Of a stretch of 64,000 nt of DNA, positions 10,576 to 22,729 are shown piece by piece; the first letter of the stretch is position 1; each line of letters opens with the position of its first letter. Origin of the DNA: Arachnopeziza araneosa (taxonomy: Eukaryota; Ascomycota; Leotiomycetes; Helotiales; Arachnopezizaceae). The translations under genes and the position numbers were made by a program. Location: the NCBI GenBank assembly GCA_003988855.1, contig QYAI01000016.1, positions 251,648-315,647 of the forward strand. Reading direction: 5' to 3'. The notes under the pieces were generated by a model, which was not told where the DNA came from, did no database searches, and was given only the letters and a program-made list of their open reading frames with translations.

Positions 10576-13500
10576 TATGAAGTGCGGGGTTTGCACTTGG
10601 CCGTCTTTAGAAAACGGGTGCTCAGGTGGATACAATAGAACACTCACGGTACAAGTTCTGGTTCGAGAATGGAGGGGACTCTATTCTTGTTAGCACACTT
10701 TCGATTGTTGGAAGTAACGAATGAGGATACTTACTGGATGTGTGAGAGGATAGGAAACCGTCTAATGTTGTAAGTATGTTTACCTCAAGAGCAGAGGGGA
10801 GTCAACTGCACACTGTACAACTTGATGTCTGAAAGTAGGACGATCTTGGACTCGAATGTTATCAGCGGTTTGTTCCATGAAATAGAGCCAGAGTTCACAT
10901 TAATGGTAGCCGAGTCCCAGAATGCAAGAGGCTTGACGTGAAGCCGTTGGAAAGCTCCAAGGTAAGATAGCAGAGATCAAGTACTAGCTATCAAAAGCTA
11001 TGTGCGAGTAAGAATTGGCAATCAACGAGACGTGTGGCAGCTTGGGAAAGCTTCCGGTCCGGAGTGCGTGAGAGTTGATGGAATCTCGAAAGTTGTTTGG
11101 CTCGAGTTTGGTTTCGCTCCAGCAAAAGCGAAGGAAGGGTCCTGAACAGAGGTCGGAAATGGTTCGGCAAGTAACTCTCAGGTTTTTTGCATAACATACT
11201 GCGTGTGAAGCACATTTTCGCGGACTATCAGTGTGACAAGATAACCGTTATAACAAAACAATGGCTCGATGCTATAGACTTGCTCAGACAACATCTTCAC
11301 TGACCATCTTCAAACAACTCGGCAGGAATAAAGAGAGCCTTTACACAGAAAAGACGATCTACACGAAGTGGTTAAGAATTATCGGCAGTTTTTTCGGCTG
11401 GAGAATGGCATTTGTCTCATACATTAGGGTACTACTCGTTCTTACTTCGAGCCGCTCATCAGTATTAGTTAGACCTCAGCCTCTTATTCTCAGAATGACT
11501 AAATAACTTCCAAGTGTAGCACGGTTTTCATAGCCCGTTGTTACTTCAAGGTAAGTAGCATTAGAACAAAGTGTTTGCATGTCAGTTTCATTACTCACAA
11601 CCATAGTCTTAGCATATAAGCTTATGCATTCTATAATGATCTTACCTTTGAGAAGAAGCACATCTAACACTTTTGGACATCCTCTAAAGTAATACCAAAA
11701 GCATGTCTTCAAACCGCAACCCCTTGAATACCCCTGCTGTTCGTTTCTCAAAAACTTTTGTCGTAGTAGTGAAAATGATCTTACGAAAAGAATTACTTTT
11801 TTAGTTATGATCGGCAGCACTTTTAAGGAGAAGGCAAAGGTTGCTCAAGCATACGAGCAGCGTAGTACAGTTAACACACAAAAATGGGAGGTAAACACGC
11901 TGAAAAGGGGTTTAACATGATATAGACAACAAAGACGTTAAGCACATCCGATATTTAAGCGACCTAAACAAAAGAATTTCGTACAATCGATGAACCATTT
12001 TCACATGTAAACAGTAAAATATAGCAAATTATTTTTAAGAATCATACAGATGTTATGTGAAACAGAAGAAATAGTAAATCGACACCGACTTGAGCAGAGG
12101 CGCGGATAGTGCAATACTTTGAGCAATTCAACTTCCACCTCAAGTGCGTCAGCCGGTTTCAAGCGGATGCGATTTTGAGTTGTCATTCTTGAGATCATAA
12201 AGATGATAAAATCTTCTCCTTAAAGTAACCCTGGCTTCTATCACGACCTCCGTAGTTGAAAGTTCTTTTAGCTTTTTGAAGCCCTGTCACACAATCAGAT
12301 ATCAATCATTGCCCAACAACACCAACAACAACTGCAGATCAAATATCTGGGGCAAAGTTATGAGCACGTACCCACTCCAAAAGTTTTTGATATAGCTGCT
12401 ATTTGCAGTCCATAAAAGTCTGAGTTGTAAAGACAAGTCACTTGCTATCTGGTAGAATGATCAAAGCAAAGGGTTTTCGTCTAGAGCTTGTGGAGAGATC
12501 CAGAATAGAAGCGCAGATGAAGGCCACACACTACAAATAAATGCATATGATGCAATAGAGCATGCATTAAAGTGGATTACAGAACCTAGAAAGACTTGGC
12601 TAGGGAACACACTGTATCCTAGAACGTTTTCATCATCCGTAAATCCCAAACCTTATCTTTTAAAGGAACTAGGTGCAAGTGCGTCTCTGGTTCGCCATCC
12701 TATAGGGCTACTGCTACTAGCAAAAACAACAAGTGACTACGGTTGAAAACCAAAGGCTTGAGTATCTCCATACGGCACTTACCAGCCCTCTGGCTCAACA
12801 AAAGTTCAGGTAAGGAGCCAGACAAGCTTCGCCACGTCGAGCCGGTAGGCCGTTACGACATAGCCCGCGGGTGATCGCATGAAGCACCACTAGCCTTGCG
12901 TCTGGGGTGCTGGTAATCTACACTAGATGAATACTGGGAATCTATGCATACGCCGTAGATGTGCATATTGAGTAGCGAAACCGAACACAAGAGGAGAGGA
13001 ACTTCAATCGGTATAGTTCAAGGTCTGTCTGACCTAGAAGTGACATTACAGTGACTTTCTGGTAAATATTAAAGCGACAGTAAACAAATACTCAAAGCTA
13101 TCAAGGTCGTGGAACGTTGTAGGTGCAAAAATAAGGCAAGTGTCACGAAGTAGAATTACAAATGTGAAATATGGAGTTGTCTGTTTCCCACGTTAAGACT
13201 CCCTATACGTAGCAATTTCAAGTGAGCATCAGATCTCGAAACATTCTTGATAGACTACGCCTATTGCTATTACACCGTACAAAAATGCGGATCCAGTCTC
13301 CCTTCCATAAGTTCCCCAACGACAACGACAAACCCAAAAGGAATTGTGCAGCAGAGGACCAGTCTTACGATTCAGAACCATTCCGCGTGCAAGAGAGAAA
13401 GGAGACCGTACCCGCACACAGACACAAGATCTTGCAAAAACGTACGCAGCAGGAAAAAATCGCGGATAGCACAGAGAAAGAGCCCCCATGCCAAGGTATG

Positions 13501-13702
13501 TCCGAACCGAGAGACGAGGAAGGTGACGCAAGAGTATTGTGTGGGTATGAGGATGAATCTGTGAGGATAGGAAGTAGTCCTAGATGTATAAGAGAGGATG
13601 AACCAATGCCAATGATCAACAGCAGTTGCCAGTATAGAGTCCTCTACCCGTGCACCAGCGAGAGTCCGTTCGCATTAGAGGAGAGAAGTCGGTATGGTAA
13701 GT
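10576..13702. other. Gene-poor stretch of 3.1 kb
   Basis: No ORF here has a recognisable domain. The longest frame, 13222-13983 (+), mostly lies opposite the 3' exons of RHO1 and looks like chance. The part from about 11.5 to 13.2 kb is more AT-rich than its surroundings, with many stops in all frames. I see no terminal repeats, transposase motif or tRNA signature. It may be a long 3' region, a decayed element or noncoding RNA territory. Confidence 0.4.
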
Positions 13703-14677
13703 TTACAAGACGATGCACTTCTTCTCCTTCTTCTTCTTGGTCAAGAGAGCGGCACGTGTGGCATGTTCGAAAACCTCACGGACACCCTCGTTGGTCTTTG
13801 CTGAACATTCAAGGTACTTATATGCTCCAATCTTCTTGCGAACTTCCTCACCCTGTTATAAGATTAGTCTCAGCTCAGAAGACTTTGAAGCAATCGGCAG
13901 ATTTAGCTTGGCATGAGATGCTTACCTGCTCAGGAGTGACAGGCTTCTGGCTAGTCTTGTGGAGCTCCTCAATTGTCTTCTGATCATAACGGAGATCCTT
14001 CTTACATCCAACCAAGATAATAGGGAGACCACTGCAGAAATGAAGAACCTCGGAGATCCACTGTTATATAAGCACGTGTCAGTGATGTCTTATCTTCAAA
14101 TTCGAAAGAGCGGTTCAGGGGGTTTGTAATGTACCTTCTCTTGGACGTTATCGAGGGAATCAGGAGAGTCGACGGCGAAGCAGATTAGAATAACATGGGA
14201 ATCGGGGTATGAGAGAGGTCGGAGACGATCGTAATCCTCTTGGCCAGCCGTATCCCATAGAGCTAATTCAACATGCTTTCCATCAACCTCGACATCGGCA
14301 ACGTAGTTCTCGAAGACGGTTGGAACATAGACCTATAGTTCCAAAGGGTTAGCAGTGTAGTATGTTGAGCATTTAGGCATCCCATAGACGGTTGTCGAGT
14401 TGTCTTGACTGAAGTATCGGGTTGGAGAGCTGCGCGAGGTTGGAGGTGCTTACCTCTGGAAATGTACCCTTGGAGAAGACGCTTTAAGGTCAATAAAGGT
14501 AGCCTAAAGCTGGGGACTGAAACTTACATCAATAAACAGGTCTTGCCGCAAGCTAGCAGGCTGTTAGTACATGCGTTCTTAGATTGTTTGTGTCCGAGAG
14601 AGATCTTGAGAGGCAGCGGAAACATGGCACTCACCTCCGTCGCCTACAATGACCAGCTTTCTTCGAATTTCTGCCAT
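13703..14677 (-). CDS. RHO1: Rho1 GTPase
   Basis: Rho1 is the membrane-anchored small GTPase that activates beta-1,3-glucan synthase and the Pkc1 cell-integrity pathway and organises actin. Six exons (14635-14677, 14528-14552, 14454-14481, 14135-14332, 13926-14060, 13703-13852) give 192 residues. The P-loop GDGACGKT (residues 12-19) is split by intron 1. The effector loop YVPTVFENYVADVEVDGK and switch II WDTAGQEDYDRLRP are intact, and GCKKDLR and ECSAKTNEGV match the guanine-binding motifs. The C-terminus is a run of lysines followed by CIVL, a CAAX box expected to be geranylgeranylated. Exons 2 and 3 are only 25 and 28 nt. The five introns are 82, 46, 121, 74 and 73 nt. Confidence 0.96.
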
Positions 14678-15931
14678 GTTGCAGGTATCAGGAAGTGATT
14701 TGAAAAGGTTGTTGAATTCCTCGTGTTGTGTTGCGAAAGAAATTCAAGAAGTTGGTTGTTGAGATGTTAAGTTGCGAGGCGCTGCGGATGGAGACCAGGT
14801 AGAATAGCGTGACTGCCTTAGGCGGCGGTTTTGCTGTGTGAGGTCTGGGGAGCAACAGGATACGAAGTACCGACGGGGACGGAGTATCTTGATTTGCGAC
14901 TGTGATGATGATGTGATTTCTACTCCTTTATTCTACAATGGAAAGAATCCGACTCGAGCTTGTCAAATGATTTAAAAGATGTAGATTGGGTGGGAGCTGG
15001 CTAGTATCAGAGTTATATCACCGCCAGTTTCTCACTTCTTTATTCTACCACAGGCCAAGACGGTGTGAATCATCACTACAGCTCGAAACAGCAATAATGT
15101 TTCGAACTTTCAAAGCCTCAAAAGTCCTCCCATTCCTGATCCTTTCCCAGTGATACACGCGACCAGAAACAGCACCGCCATATGATTGTCGGCCTCAAAA
15201 TATGAACCGTAACGAAGAGTCCGCCTCAACAACACCGCAGCCGGAACTGAATCCGGGCCAGTACGGGTCAACCAGTGTCTTCAGCTGAAGAGTTGAGTGA
15301 GTCTCCTTCTGCATCTAGGTCTCTGCAGCTTGTTGACTTTGCAGAAAGCCTAGCCAATCGAACTAATTCCTGCGAGGCGCTCTGGAAATGAGGCGCAGTG
15401 CGGTGCCTTTTGGTACTTGGACTCTTTTCCAAGATGACTCTGGTCCTGTTTGTACTTTAGGACTGTTTAGTTGCTGAATGTATGAGGACAATGTCGATAA
15501 TCTTAAAATTTACCCGTCTTGGCCATTTCGAGACATGAGATCTTCAAAGACTGTCACTCCGAACTCTCATGCATCATTCTCCGCCAAGACGAGAAAGATA
15601 TGCACAGGACTTTCAGGACTTTATGAAATTTATGTCAAGTTGCACAACAGACAAGCTAGGACTCAGGAGAAAACCACTGAACAACAACACTGTTCGTAGC
15701 CTTGATAAAGCATGATAACAATCCTAAACCTCGCATAATATCGAATGGTTCGATTTTTTCGTAGTTATACTCCTAAATCGCGTTTGGCTGGAGCGCAATT
15801 GAAATATCAGTATGGTCACGTGCTCTCCTTTCTCAATTTTAGGTTAGCGTGCCAAGGCCAATTCGAGCTCTCGAAAAAGTGCTCTGCGGATTCGCTATCT
15901 CCAACCTCAACACAGGGCCTTTTCTGCAACC
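14678..15931. promoter_or_regulatory. Divergent upstream region (RHO1 / mitochondrial uL24m)
   Basis: These 1254 bp serve two outward-facing genes. A TCACGTG element lies at about 15816-15822, some 110 bp upstream of the ribosomal-protein ATG. The 73-codon ORF at 15478-15699 has no recognisable content. Confidence 0.45.
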
Positions 15932-17103
15932 ATGCAGAAAGTGATTCGGCGAACGCTTTTGGCCGAAAGGCAAGCTGCGCGGCGGGCCAAGAGGAGAACG
16001 GAAAAATCGAAACGAGAATGGAACAGAGGCAACATAGAGGAAACCATTTTCCAAAACAGAGAGCGTTCTAAGCTATTGAAAGAAGCAAGATTGAATCGCA
16101 GAGAGGATTGGGAATTGGGACCTTTGGCGCCGAGAAGAGATGTCGGCAGTAACAAAGAAACATACGGCACTCTCAGCTCGCATATTATCCGTGGACCGGA
16201 GTTGAATCCTAAGCAGAAGTGGGAAGCACTGAAGAACTTTGGGGGGAAGTTCTTAAACATTGTGAAGGGTGATAGAGTTGTCTTGCTGGAGGGAAGGGAC
16301 AAGGGTAAGATTGGGAAGATTCTTGAAGTCGACACGAAAAGGGCGGAGTGCACTGTTCAAGGATTAAACTTGGTATGATACGTCCATTCCTACCATACAG
16401 TTATAAAGTGGATTCTCTGCTAACAACAAACTTGCAGATTGATGTAGCTGTACCAAAGTGGATGGTGGATGCCGAAGAATCGGACAAACGAAAAGTGCGC
16501 ACTATGGAGCAAGGCGTTCCTCTTGCCTCTGTCCGGCTTGTATTCCCTTTACGAAACGAGGAGACTGGCGAAACCCGTGATGTCATCATCAAGAAGCTTG
16601 TTAATGGACCAATCTGGCATGATAGGCATGCTAATACCTACCGCTGGTCTCGTCTAATACCTGGCCTGGACATCAAGGTGCCATGGCCCAAAATCGAACC
16701 AAAAGAACACCCTGATAACCGCGACGATACGTTGCGATTGGATGTTGAAGTCAAGAATTATGTGCCGACTTTATTAAGGCCGCCTATGCCAACTTCAATT
16801 ATAGATGAGCTCCGGAACAAGTACTCCGTTTTCAGAAAGAGACACGATGAAGAGTATATTGAGAGGAAGATGGCTGAGGACCGTGAGAAGGAAGTGATGA
16901 AGAAGAAGGCCAAGATGATGATGACACCTACGAGAGAAGCCAACCGTAAAGCACGAAAAGAGAGAAGGAAATTGGGCAAGGGACAGCTGACAGCGGAAAT
17001 GTTGGAGAAGATTGGACAGGTTATGGCACAGAATCAGCCATTGACCATTAACACCACAGGTGCTGTGAATGGAGATGCTGGACCAGAAGCACTGACAACG
17101 TGA
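15932..17103 (+). CDS. MRPL40: Mitochondrial large-subunit ribosomal protein uL24m (Mrpl40)
   Basis: This is a structural protein of the mitochondrial 54S subunit. Exons 15932-16372 and 16438-17103 are joined across a 65-nt intron and give 368 residues. The N-terminus (MQKVIRRTLLAERQAARRAK) is strongly basic and suits a matrix-targeting sequence. A KOW motif is seen at VKGDRVVLLEGRDKGKIGKI (about residues 111-130), continuing into VDTKRAECTVQGLNL, where intron 1 falls. The later part (about 150-300) is the fungal mitochondrial extension, with HDRHANTYRWSRLIPG. It ends in a basic helical stretch (RKARKERRKLGKGQ) and a short low-complexity tail. The 3' end faces ELP1 at 138 bp. Confidence 0.9.
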
Positions 17104-17240
17104 TTTGTATAATATGTAGAAATGTGTACGGCATATGAAAGGGCATTGTCGGCGTTGCAAAATCAAGTCTTGAGATAAGACATCTCTTCTTACTACAGAA
17201 TGTATTTTGTAAGGCATCAACAAGTTCAGTCTAGTCTATT

Positions 17241-20200
17241 TTATGTGCCGAGCAATGTCAACTTTTCGAAAGGTGCCACAATTGGTGGCTCCTTTCGCTT
17301 TCCAGTGGCCTCAATGCTCTCTGCTAAGACAGCATCCGCTCCCACAGGCCGATGCCCTTCTTGCTCAAAATCAGTAACAGCCACAGAATCGGATTTCTGA
17401 GCTCCAAAAACTTCAGCAGTACATCCACTACACATCCCAACTACTCCCGCCAAGCTCTTCTCAACCGCTCTAGCCCTCTCCCACATTCCCCTCCTCACTA
17501 ACGCCTCCACCAGCCGTCCCACTTCTTCTCTCACACTCTCAACCCTAACAATCAACCGTTCAACACTATTAACTAAATATTCTTCTTCATAAACGCTGCC
17601 TTTCTTCCCTCTTGCTCTCTTCCTCTCTTCTCTCCGTTTATTTTTACTCGTGGCCCTACTCACGCCTGTGCCCGCGGTTCCAATACTCTGTCCCTGACTT
17701 CCCTTCCCCGTATACCTTGTAAACAAACTCCGATTCGTGCTCAACCGCGAACTCGCAGCTACAGACACATCGTCCGGGAGATCATCCGCATTGCCTCGCT
17801 CGCCTTCATAGAAGGCTAACGGATCAGCGAGGGCTTTGGCTCGGAGTTCGCGAATACGTGGAATCTGCGCGAGGAGTTGGCTTTGACACTCAGAGAGGAG
17901 TTCGGTGGAGGATGCGAAAGCGTCGCCGAGAGACGGGTCGAACACTTCTTCGAGTAATTCAGGGCGGTCCCTCAGTGCGATGACATGGAGTGCATCGGCG
18001 AAGTGATAGCCTTTGCAGAATGAGCGGCAGGCATTGTGGATGGAGTTGAGGTAGTCAAGCTGAATAGTAGCGGCGGAGTGGTAGTCTTTGCTTTCTATTA
18101 GAGCATCGTACAGAGACGTGGCCAGATCTGAGAGTATTGCACCGGATAGAGGTGGCGTCTGAGAGAGTGCGCAGAAGAGGGTTTGCCTCCAGTAAGATGG
18201 ACCAGATGAAAGGTAACAAGCAGTTGCTTTGAAATAGTCGTGGAGAGATTCATAAGCGAGCGCTGCCGAGGAGAAGGAGGACTTGGATTCTAAGTAGGAG
18301 GCGTAAAGGTTTGTGATGGCTGCATGCTGGGTGGGTTTATAGCGGTAGAGCGAAAGAGCGTCTTGATAAAGACTGTGCTTTTGGGTATAGACTTGGAGTT
18401 CGGACAAAACGTCTAGAGCATGCAGGTGTGCAAGGGCTTTATGATAACGGCCTAAATAGTCATCGATAGTAAATTTCCGACGTAGTTCAGGCATAGATTG
18501 AAGGGTTTGCATGAATGGTAGGTACTCTCTAGGATCCTTCTGAGATTGCTGTGCTACTAGAAGCGCAAGTTCCAGATCGTAAAGGCCTAAAGCATGGTCA
18601 TAGAGTTTATTGACGTCGGCAAGAAAGCAAATGTGTTCGACAGCCTTGTCAGCCATTTCAGGGGAGTCCTTCATAAGCTGAGCAACAACTGATAATCCAT
18701 CTTCGAGTGCCGGAGGTGATTTGCAGACATTAGCTGTGATAATATTTTGCAGATTAGTGCTTGACCGATTTTTGAAAATCCCGAGGAAGGCGTCGCAAAT
18801 TCTATTAGTCTTGGATATTGTGCTAACCGACTCTGCGGGAGTGTTATTATTGATAGCTGAGATATTATTCGCATAAGGTTTTGAAGCTCTAGTATCCTTG
18901 TAGATAGTGCGGGTTACATCTTCATCCCTTTTGTAGATTTTATTAGCAACAGAATGATTCAGGCGTTGACAATATACCTCAGTGAGGACAAGAAAAGGTC
19001 AATATATGTTATTTTCTTGACCTGATCAACAAAAAGCTCTACACTGGACAGAAACTGTTCAGGTGCGTGATCAAAAAGAATGTTCATATCCACTCTTTGG
19101 GTCCTACAATGTGTAAAAGCCTTTCTGTAGTTCTTCTCTTCGATCAGTTTTCGTATACCTGCTAGTACCATAGCACGAGGAAATATTGTTTCTATATTAC
19201 CACGAGGCATCTGAAGAACAACGCTTAGAGCAGTTGGCATTGCTGTAACAAGACGAGCTCCACGCTCTATGCTCCGACAGCGCTCGTCAGTTTCCGGGTC
19301 ATCGGGGGGGATTTCGAGGTCTATCATATGTGAGCAATGAGAAGCACTGTTAACAACACCTTCTTACCATTGACTTTTGTGATGTGAACGAATTTTAATA
19401 GATGCGTGGTAGTCGTAAATATAAGGTGGGCTGGTGTAACAAGAAAAGATGTACAATTCTTTACCAACAGTCGAGAATTTCCATATAAATGGCCAGTTGA
19501 AGACAATCCAAAAGCAATAGGATCGTCATTGAACTGAAGAATCTCAGTCCAAGGGACGAAATTAGGAAAGTTGCAATGCGAAAGCGATTGCTCATCGAGC
19601 ACCAGACTTTGAAGGCAGCCCTTTTCGTCCTGGACGTATGGATGAGTCGAGTCATTTTCAATGAACATCCCTAAAGCTGAGAAAGGCAAAGAGCTCGTTT
19701 TACTCAGGCTTGAGGATTTTTCCATCCTACCACTATTGTCGCTAAACTCGTAATGCTGGATCGAGGAAGTGCGACCGTCTCTCAACAATACTAATAAGCC
19801 ATCTTTCTCACTAAATGATATCTGCTGATATCTTGAATTCAATATCTCGTTATTCTTGAAAGTCACTTCTCTGGTCAATTCTGGTTCTGAAGAGGACTCA
19901 GCGATAAGCTTCCTCTCAAATACAGATATGCCTTGAGAATGAAGAATAGCAACCGAGGATGCATCTCTGTTGAATGCAACATCAATAGCATTAGAAGGCA
20001 CTTCTAATTCGTATAATGCCATAGGAGGAGGAATATTAGCTGTCCTTAGAGTTGTAATTTTGATGATCTGGCCGTCTATAACTGCAACAGCTCCACTATC
20101 TTGAGGTGGGGTAATAAGAGCCCTAGTTGTTAAGAATATAGACTCGATAACATCAACGCTGGCTGTAAGACATTAGCATATAAGGCAGTTGGTAAAGAGC

Positions 20201-21366
20201 ATTCAACTCACTTTTTGACGCCACGATGAACCGTAAACCTTTCTCTGGATGCCACACGACGGGATTTGCAGGCAGTAACGAGCTGACTCCGAACTCTTGC
20301 TTCAAATACCAGTGATAATTTGCCATAGTCCATAGCTGGATATGATTTGCCATAATGACAAGTAAGGCCGTAGAATCAGAATTCCATTGGAGTCTAATAT
20401 GTTGTTTTTCTTGCTGCTGTGGATGTGTCAATCGCAAACTGAACTGACCGTGTCTTAGGCCATTTCGTTCAAAAAAAACCACGTCGACCTGACTGTCCAG
20501 TTTTTGAATTCCAGCAATAAGATTACCAGCAGGTCTCCAACTTAAGGCTCCTTCTAGGCCATCAACTGGTTCGCTGACACTTTCCAATATCCCTTCTCTT
20601 GAATAAATACGAATTACTCGTCTGGATCCTACCTCAATAGTGGAAATAGCAAGAAAAGCGCCGTCGCCTCTCCAAGTGATCGTCACACGAGAGTCATCAT
20701 TGAGGCTCAGAACTCCTTCGTCGATTTTTTCTGGCATGGTCGGATCTCGCAGAGCTTTTGCCCCCTTGCCTTGAAATTGCGTTTCCTTCTTTCCCCACCC
20801 GACAGATACATGATTCGATGCTTTGAGATCTTCGGGTGTCATTGTGACATCTGCTACGCCCTCGAAACTACGGCTCATAAAGACAATAGTGTCCGCTAAT
20901 GTAGCGATAGCTAGGAGCTCCTCATCAGGTGACCATACTGCAGCAGTAATGCCTTCATCGACGGATCCGACAATCTCGATGCGGTCTTCTCCATGAAGAG
21001 GTTCTTCCCTGACAACAACAATATCGCCACCAGCAAGGACGATACATGCTGTTAGATTGTCTCCAAAGTAATGGAAACTCAAAATCTCATCACAAGGCAG
21101 GTCAGGATTTGGGCACGGCGCATCCCACGACGTAATGATCGTATGTTCACTAAGCAGGTTAGTACTGCATGCTCTCCCTGTTTTAATGCAACTTACTAGG
21201 AACCCGATCTAATTTCGATCCTCACAAGCTCTATGAGAGGGTTGGCTTCGGTTGGACCAAAACAGCACAGAACAGAGTCATTGGCAAGATCCCAAGTCGA
21301 GGCCGTCACGGTTTTGCCTTCTGGCGACTTCCAATGCTCATATTGGGTATTCCTGAGATTCCTCAT
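17241..21366 (-). CDS. ELP1: Elongator complex protein 1 (Elp1/Iki3)
   Basis: Elp1 is the scaffold of the Elongator complex, which makes the cm5-type modification of wobble uridine in tRNAs in the cytosol. Five exons (21197-21366, 20212-21149, 19368-20162, 18978-19320, 17241-18927) join in frame to 1310 residues, the usual family size. The N-terminal half contains WD-type repeat stretches (SWDAPCPNPDLPCDEILSFHY, AAVWSPDEELLAIATL, TWRGDGAFLAIST). The C-terminal half is alpha-solenoid (YHKALAHLHALD, YRYKPTQHAAITNLYASYLE, HDYFKATACYLSSG). Near the end a basic segment (KNKRREERKRARGKKGS) matches the known tRNA-binding region. Introns are 46-50 nt, all GT..AG. The ATG at 21366 begins MRNLRNTQYEHW. 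It is divergent from the gene at 21569, only 202 bp away. Confidence 0.94.
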
Positions 21367-21568
21367 GGTTCCAGGTAATTGCCACTGCTCAGATTCTCAA
21401 CTTCATTTTCCTCGAGTTAAATTTCAAATTCTCTCAGCCCTTGTGTTTTGTCGATAAAAATGACCTGATATTCGCTAACGCCACTTCCCCGGATTCTCAC
21501 ATGAACCTCGCTCTCGCTCCGCACCACTTCCCTTCATCCCTTCGTGGATTTTTTCTTTTCATATCACT

Positions 21569-22729
21569 ATGGACGTGGCATTTAATCAACACTCTCCTCA
21601 TGCGAGGCATTCTAACCGATCCCAGTCAAACCTCAATCACCTCACACTCGCTCCATTGACCTCTAGACTACCCCTCTCCGACATTGATGCCCTCCCAGAT
21701 TTCAACAACCATGTATCTTATATTGAAGGCCGCTCGGCGCCAACTACTCCCTCAATATTATCACGATCGTCCTCGCGCGTATCAATGCGAAAACCAATAA
21801 ACCTCTCGCTGCCAAAATCAAAGTCCAGTACTCATCTGCTCGCGTCTCGACCTCGGCCAGGACAAATAACCCCAGGCGGAACGAAACTTCGGAAAGGAGT
21901 TACACGAGATGAATCACACCTAAGCACATTATCTGCGGAGGATAGAAATGACTCGGATTGGCTTTTGAGGGCTGGAGCAGCAATGTCTCACTCTGCGAGA
22001 GAGTCCAAAGGCCAGACTTGGCTAGTCTCCAGAGCCAGCTCTACAAGTTTGAGTGGAGAACGCGATGAATATGACGAGGAGCTGGAACGAGAGCTTAGCA
22101 GAGACCGAGAACAAAATAGCAGACGGGCTAGTCGGAGGGGCAGTGTGGTAGGATCTTTCGATGCCGATGATGAGTTCTCTCCTATAACTACTAGAAGAAG
22201 TCTGAGCTTTGGACCTGGTACTGGTAGTGGAAGTCGACCCGTAAGTCGTTTTGGCAGTCGAGCAACTAGCAGGCGCGGTAGCAGGGTTCATTTGACTCCA
22301 CTGCTCGGAGAGCAGCACGGATATTTTGATCACAAAGACTTCTCTCATGAGAATTATGCTGCCGAGCCTGACTTTGTAGATGTGGATGAGGAAGCCAATC
22401 AAGAGGAGGAAATGGAGAAACGAGACGAAGCCACAGTGAAGAAATTGGCACGAGCGAGCAGGCAAGGGTTAGGGGGATGGGTTGAGAAAATGCTAGGCTG
22501 GAATCTATTTGCTGTAGATGAGGATGGCGAGGAAGGCGAGGATGCAGAAACAGAGACTGCGGATGAAAGAGGCGAAGAATCTGGACTCTCCTCAGCGCCC
22601 TCAAGGAGCTATCTTGATGGGACGATGGATCCACCTAGAGATGAGGTGCCTCCACCTCAGGACGAAAACGTAAATGGATGGCAAGATGCGGCTTGGTTGT
22701 TAAGTGTAGCAACTAAAGTGCTGCTTTGA
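21569..22729 (+). CDS. Low-complexity Ser/Arg-rich protein, DUF3984-like
   Basis: This single-exon gene encodes 386 residues. I recognise the pattern of the fungal DUF3984 family, whose role is not known. A Ser/Arg-rich region (about residues 60-90: SILSRSSSRVSMRKPINLSL) leads to the conserved block SDWLLRAGAAMSHSARESKGQ. More SR-type repeats follow (RRASRRGSVVGS, GSRPVSRFGSRATSRRGSR), which are likely phosphorylation sites. An acidic coiled segment (EEEMEKRDEATVKKLARASR) precedes GGWVEKMLGWNLF, another conserved short block. The C-terminus is acidic and ends AAWLLSVATKVLL. No catalytic motif or membrane segment is seen. It shares a short upstream region with ELP1. Confidence 0.75.
   Translation: MDVAFNQHSPHARHSNRSQSNLNHLTLAPLTSRLPLSDIDALPDFNNHVSYIEGRSAPTTPSILSRSSSRVSMRKPINLSLPKSKSSTHLLASRPRPGQITPGGTKLRKGVTRDESHLSTLSAEDRNDSDWLLRAGAAMSHSARESKGQTWLVSRASSTSLSGERDEYDEELERELSRDREQNSRRASRRGSVVGSFDADDEFSPITTRRSLSFGPGTGSGSRPVSRFGSRATSRRGSRVHLTPLLGEQHGYFDHKDFSHENYAAEPDFVDVDEEANQEEEMEKRDEATVKKLARASRQGLGGWVEKMLGWNLFAVDEDGEEGEDAETETADERGEESGLSSAPSRSYLDGTMDPPRDEVPPPQDENVNGWQDAAWLLSVATKVLL

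Noticed and set aside
13222..13983. 253-codon plus-strand ORF
   Set aside because: It lies mostly opposite RHO1 exons and its 3' region, and shows no domain. RHO1 on the minus strand is certain.
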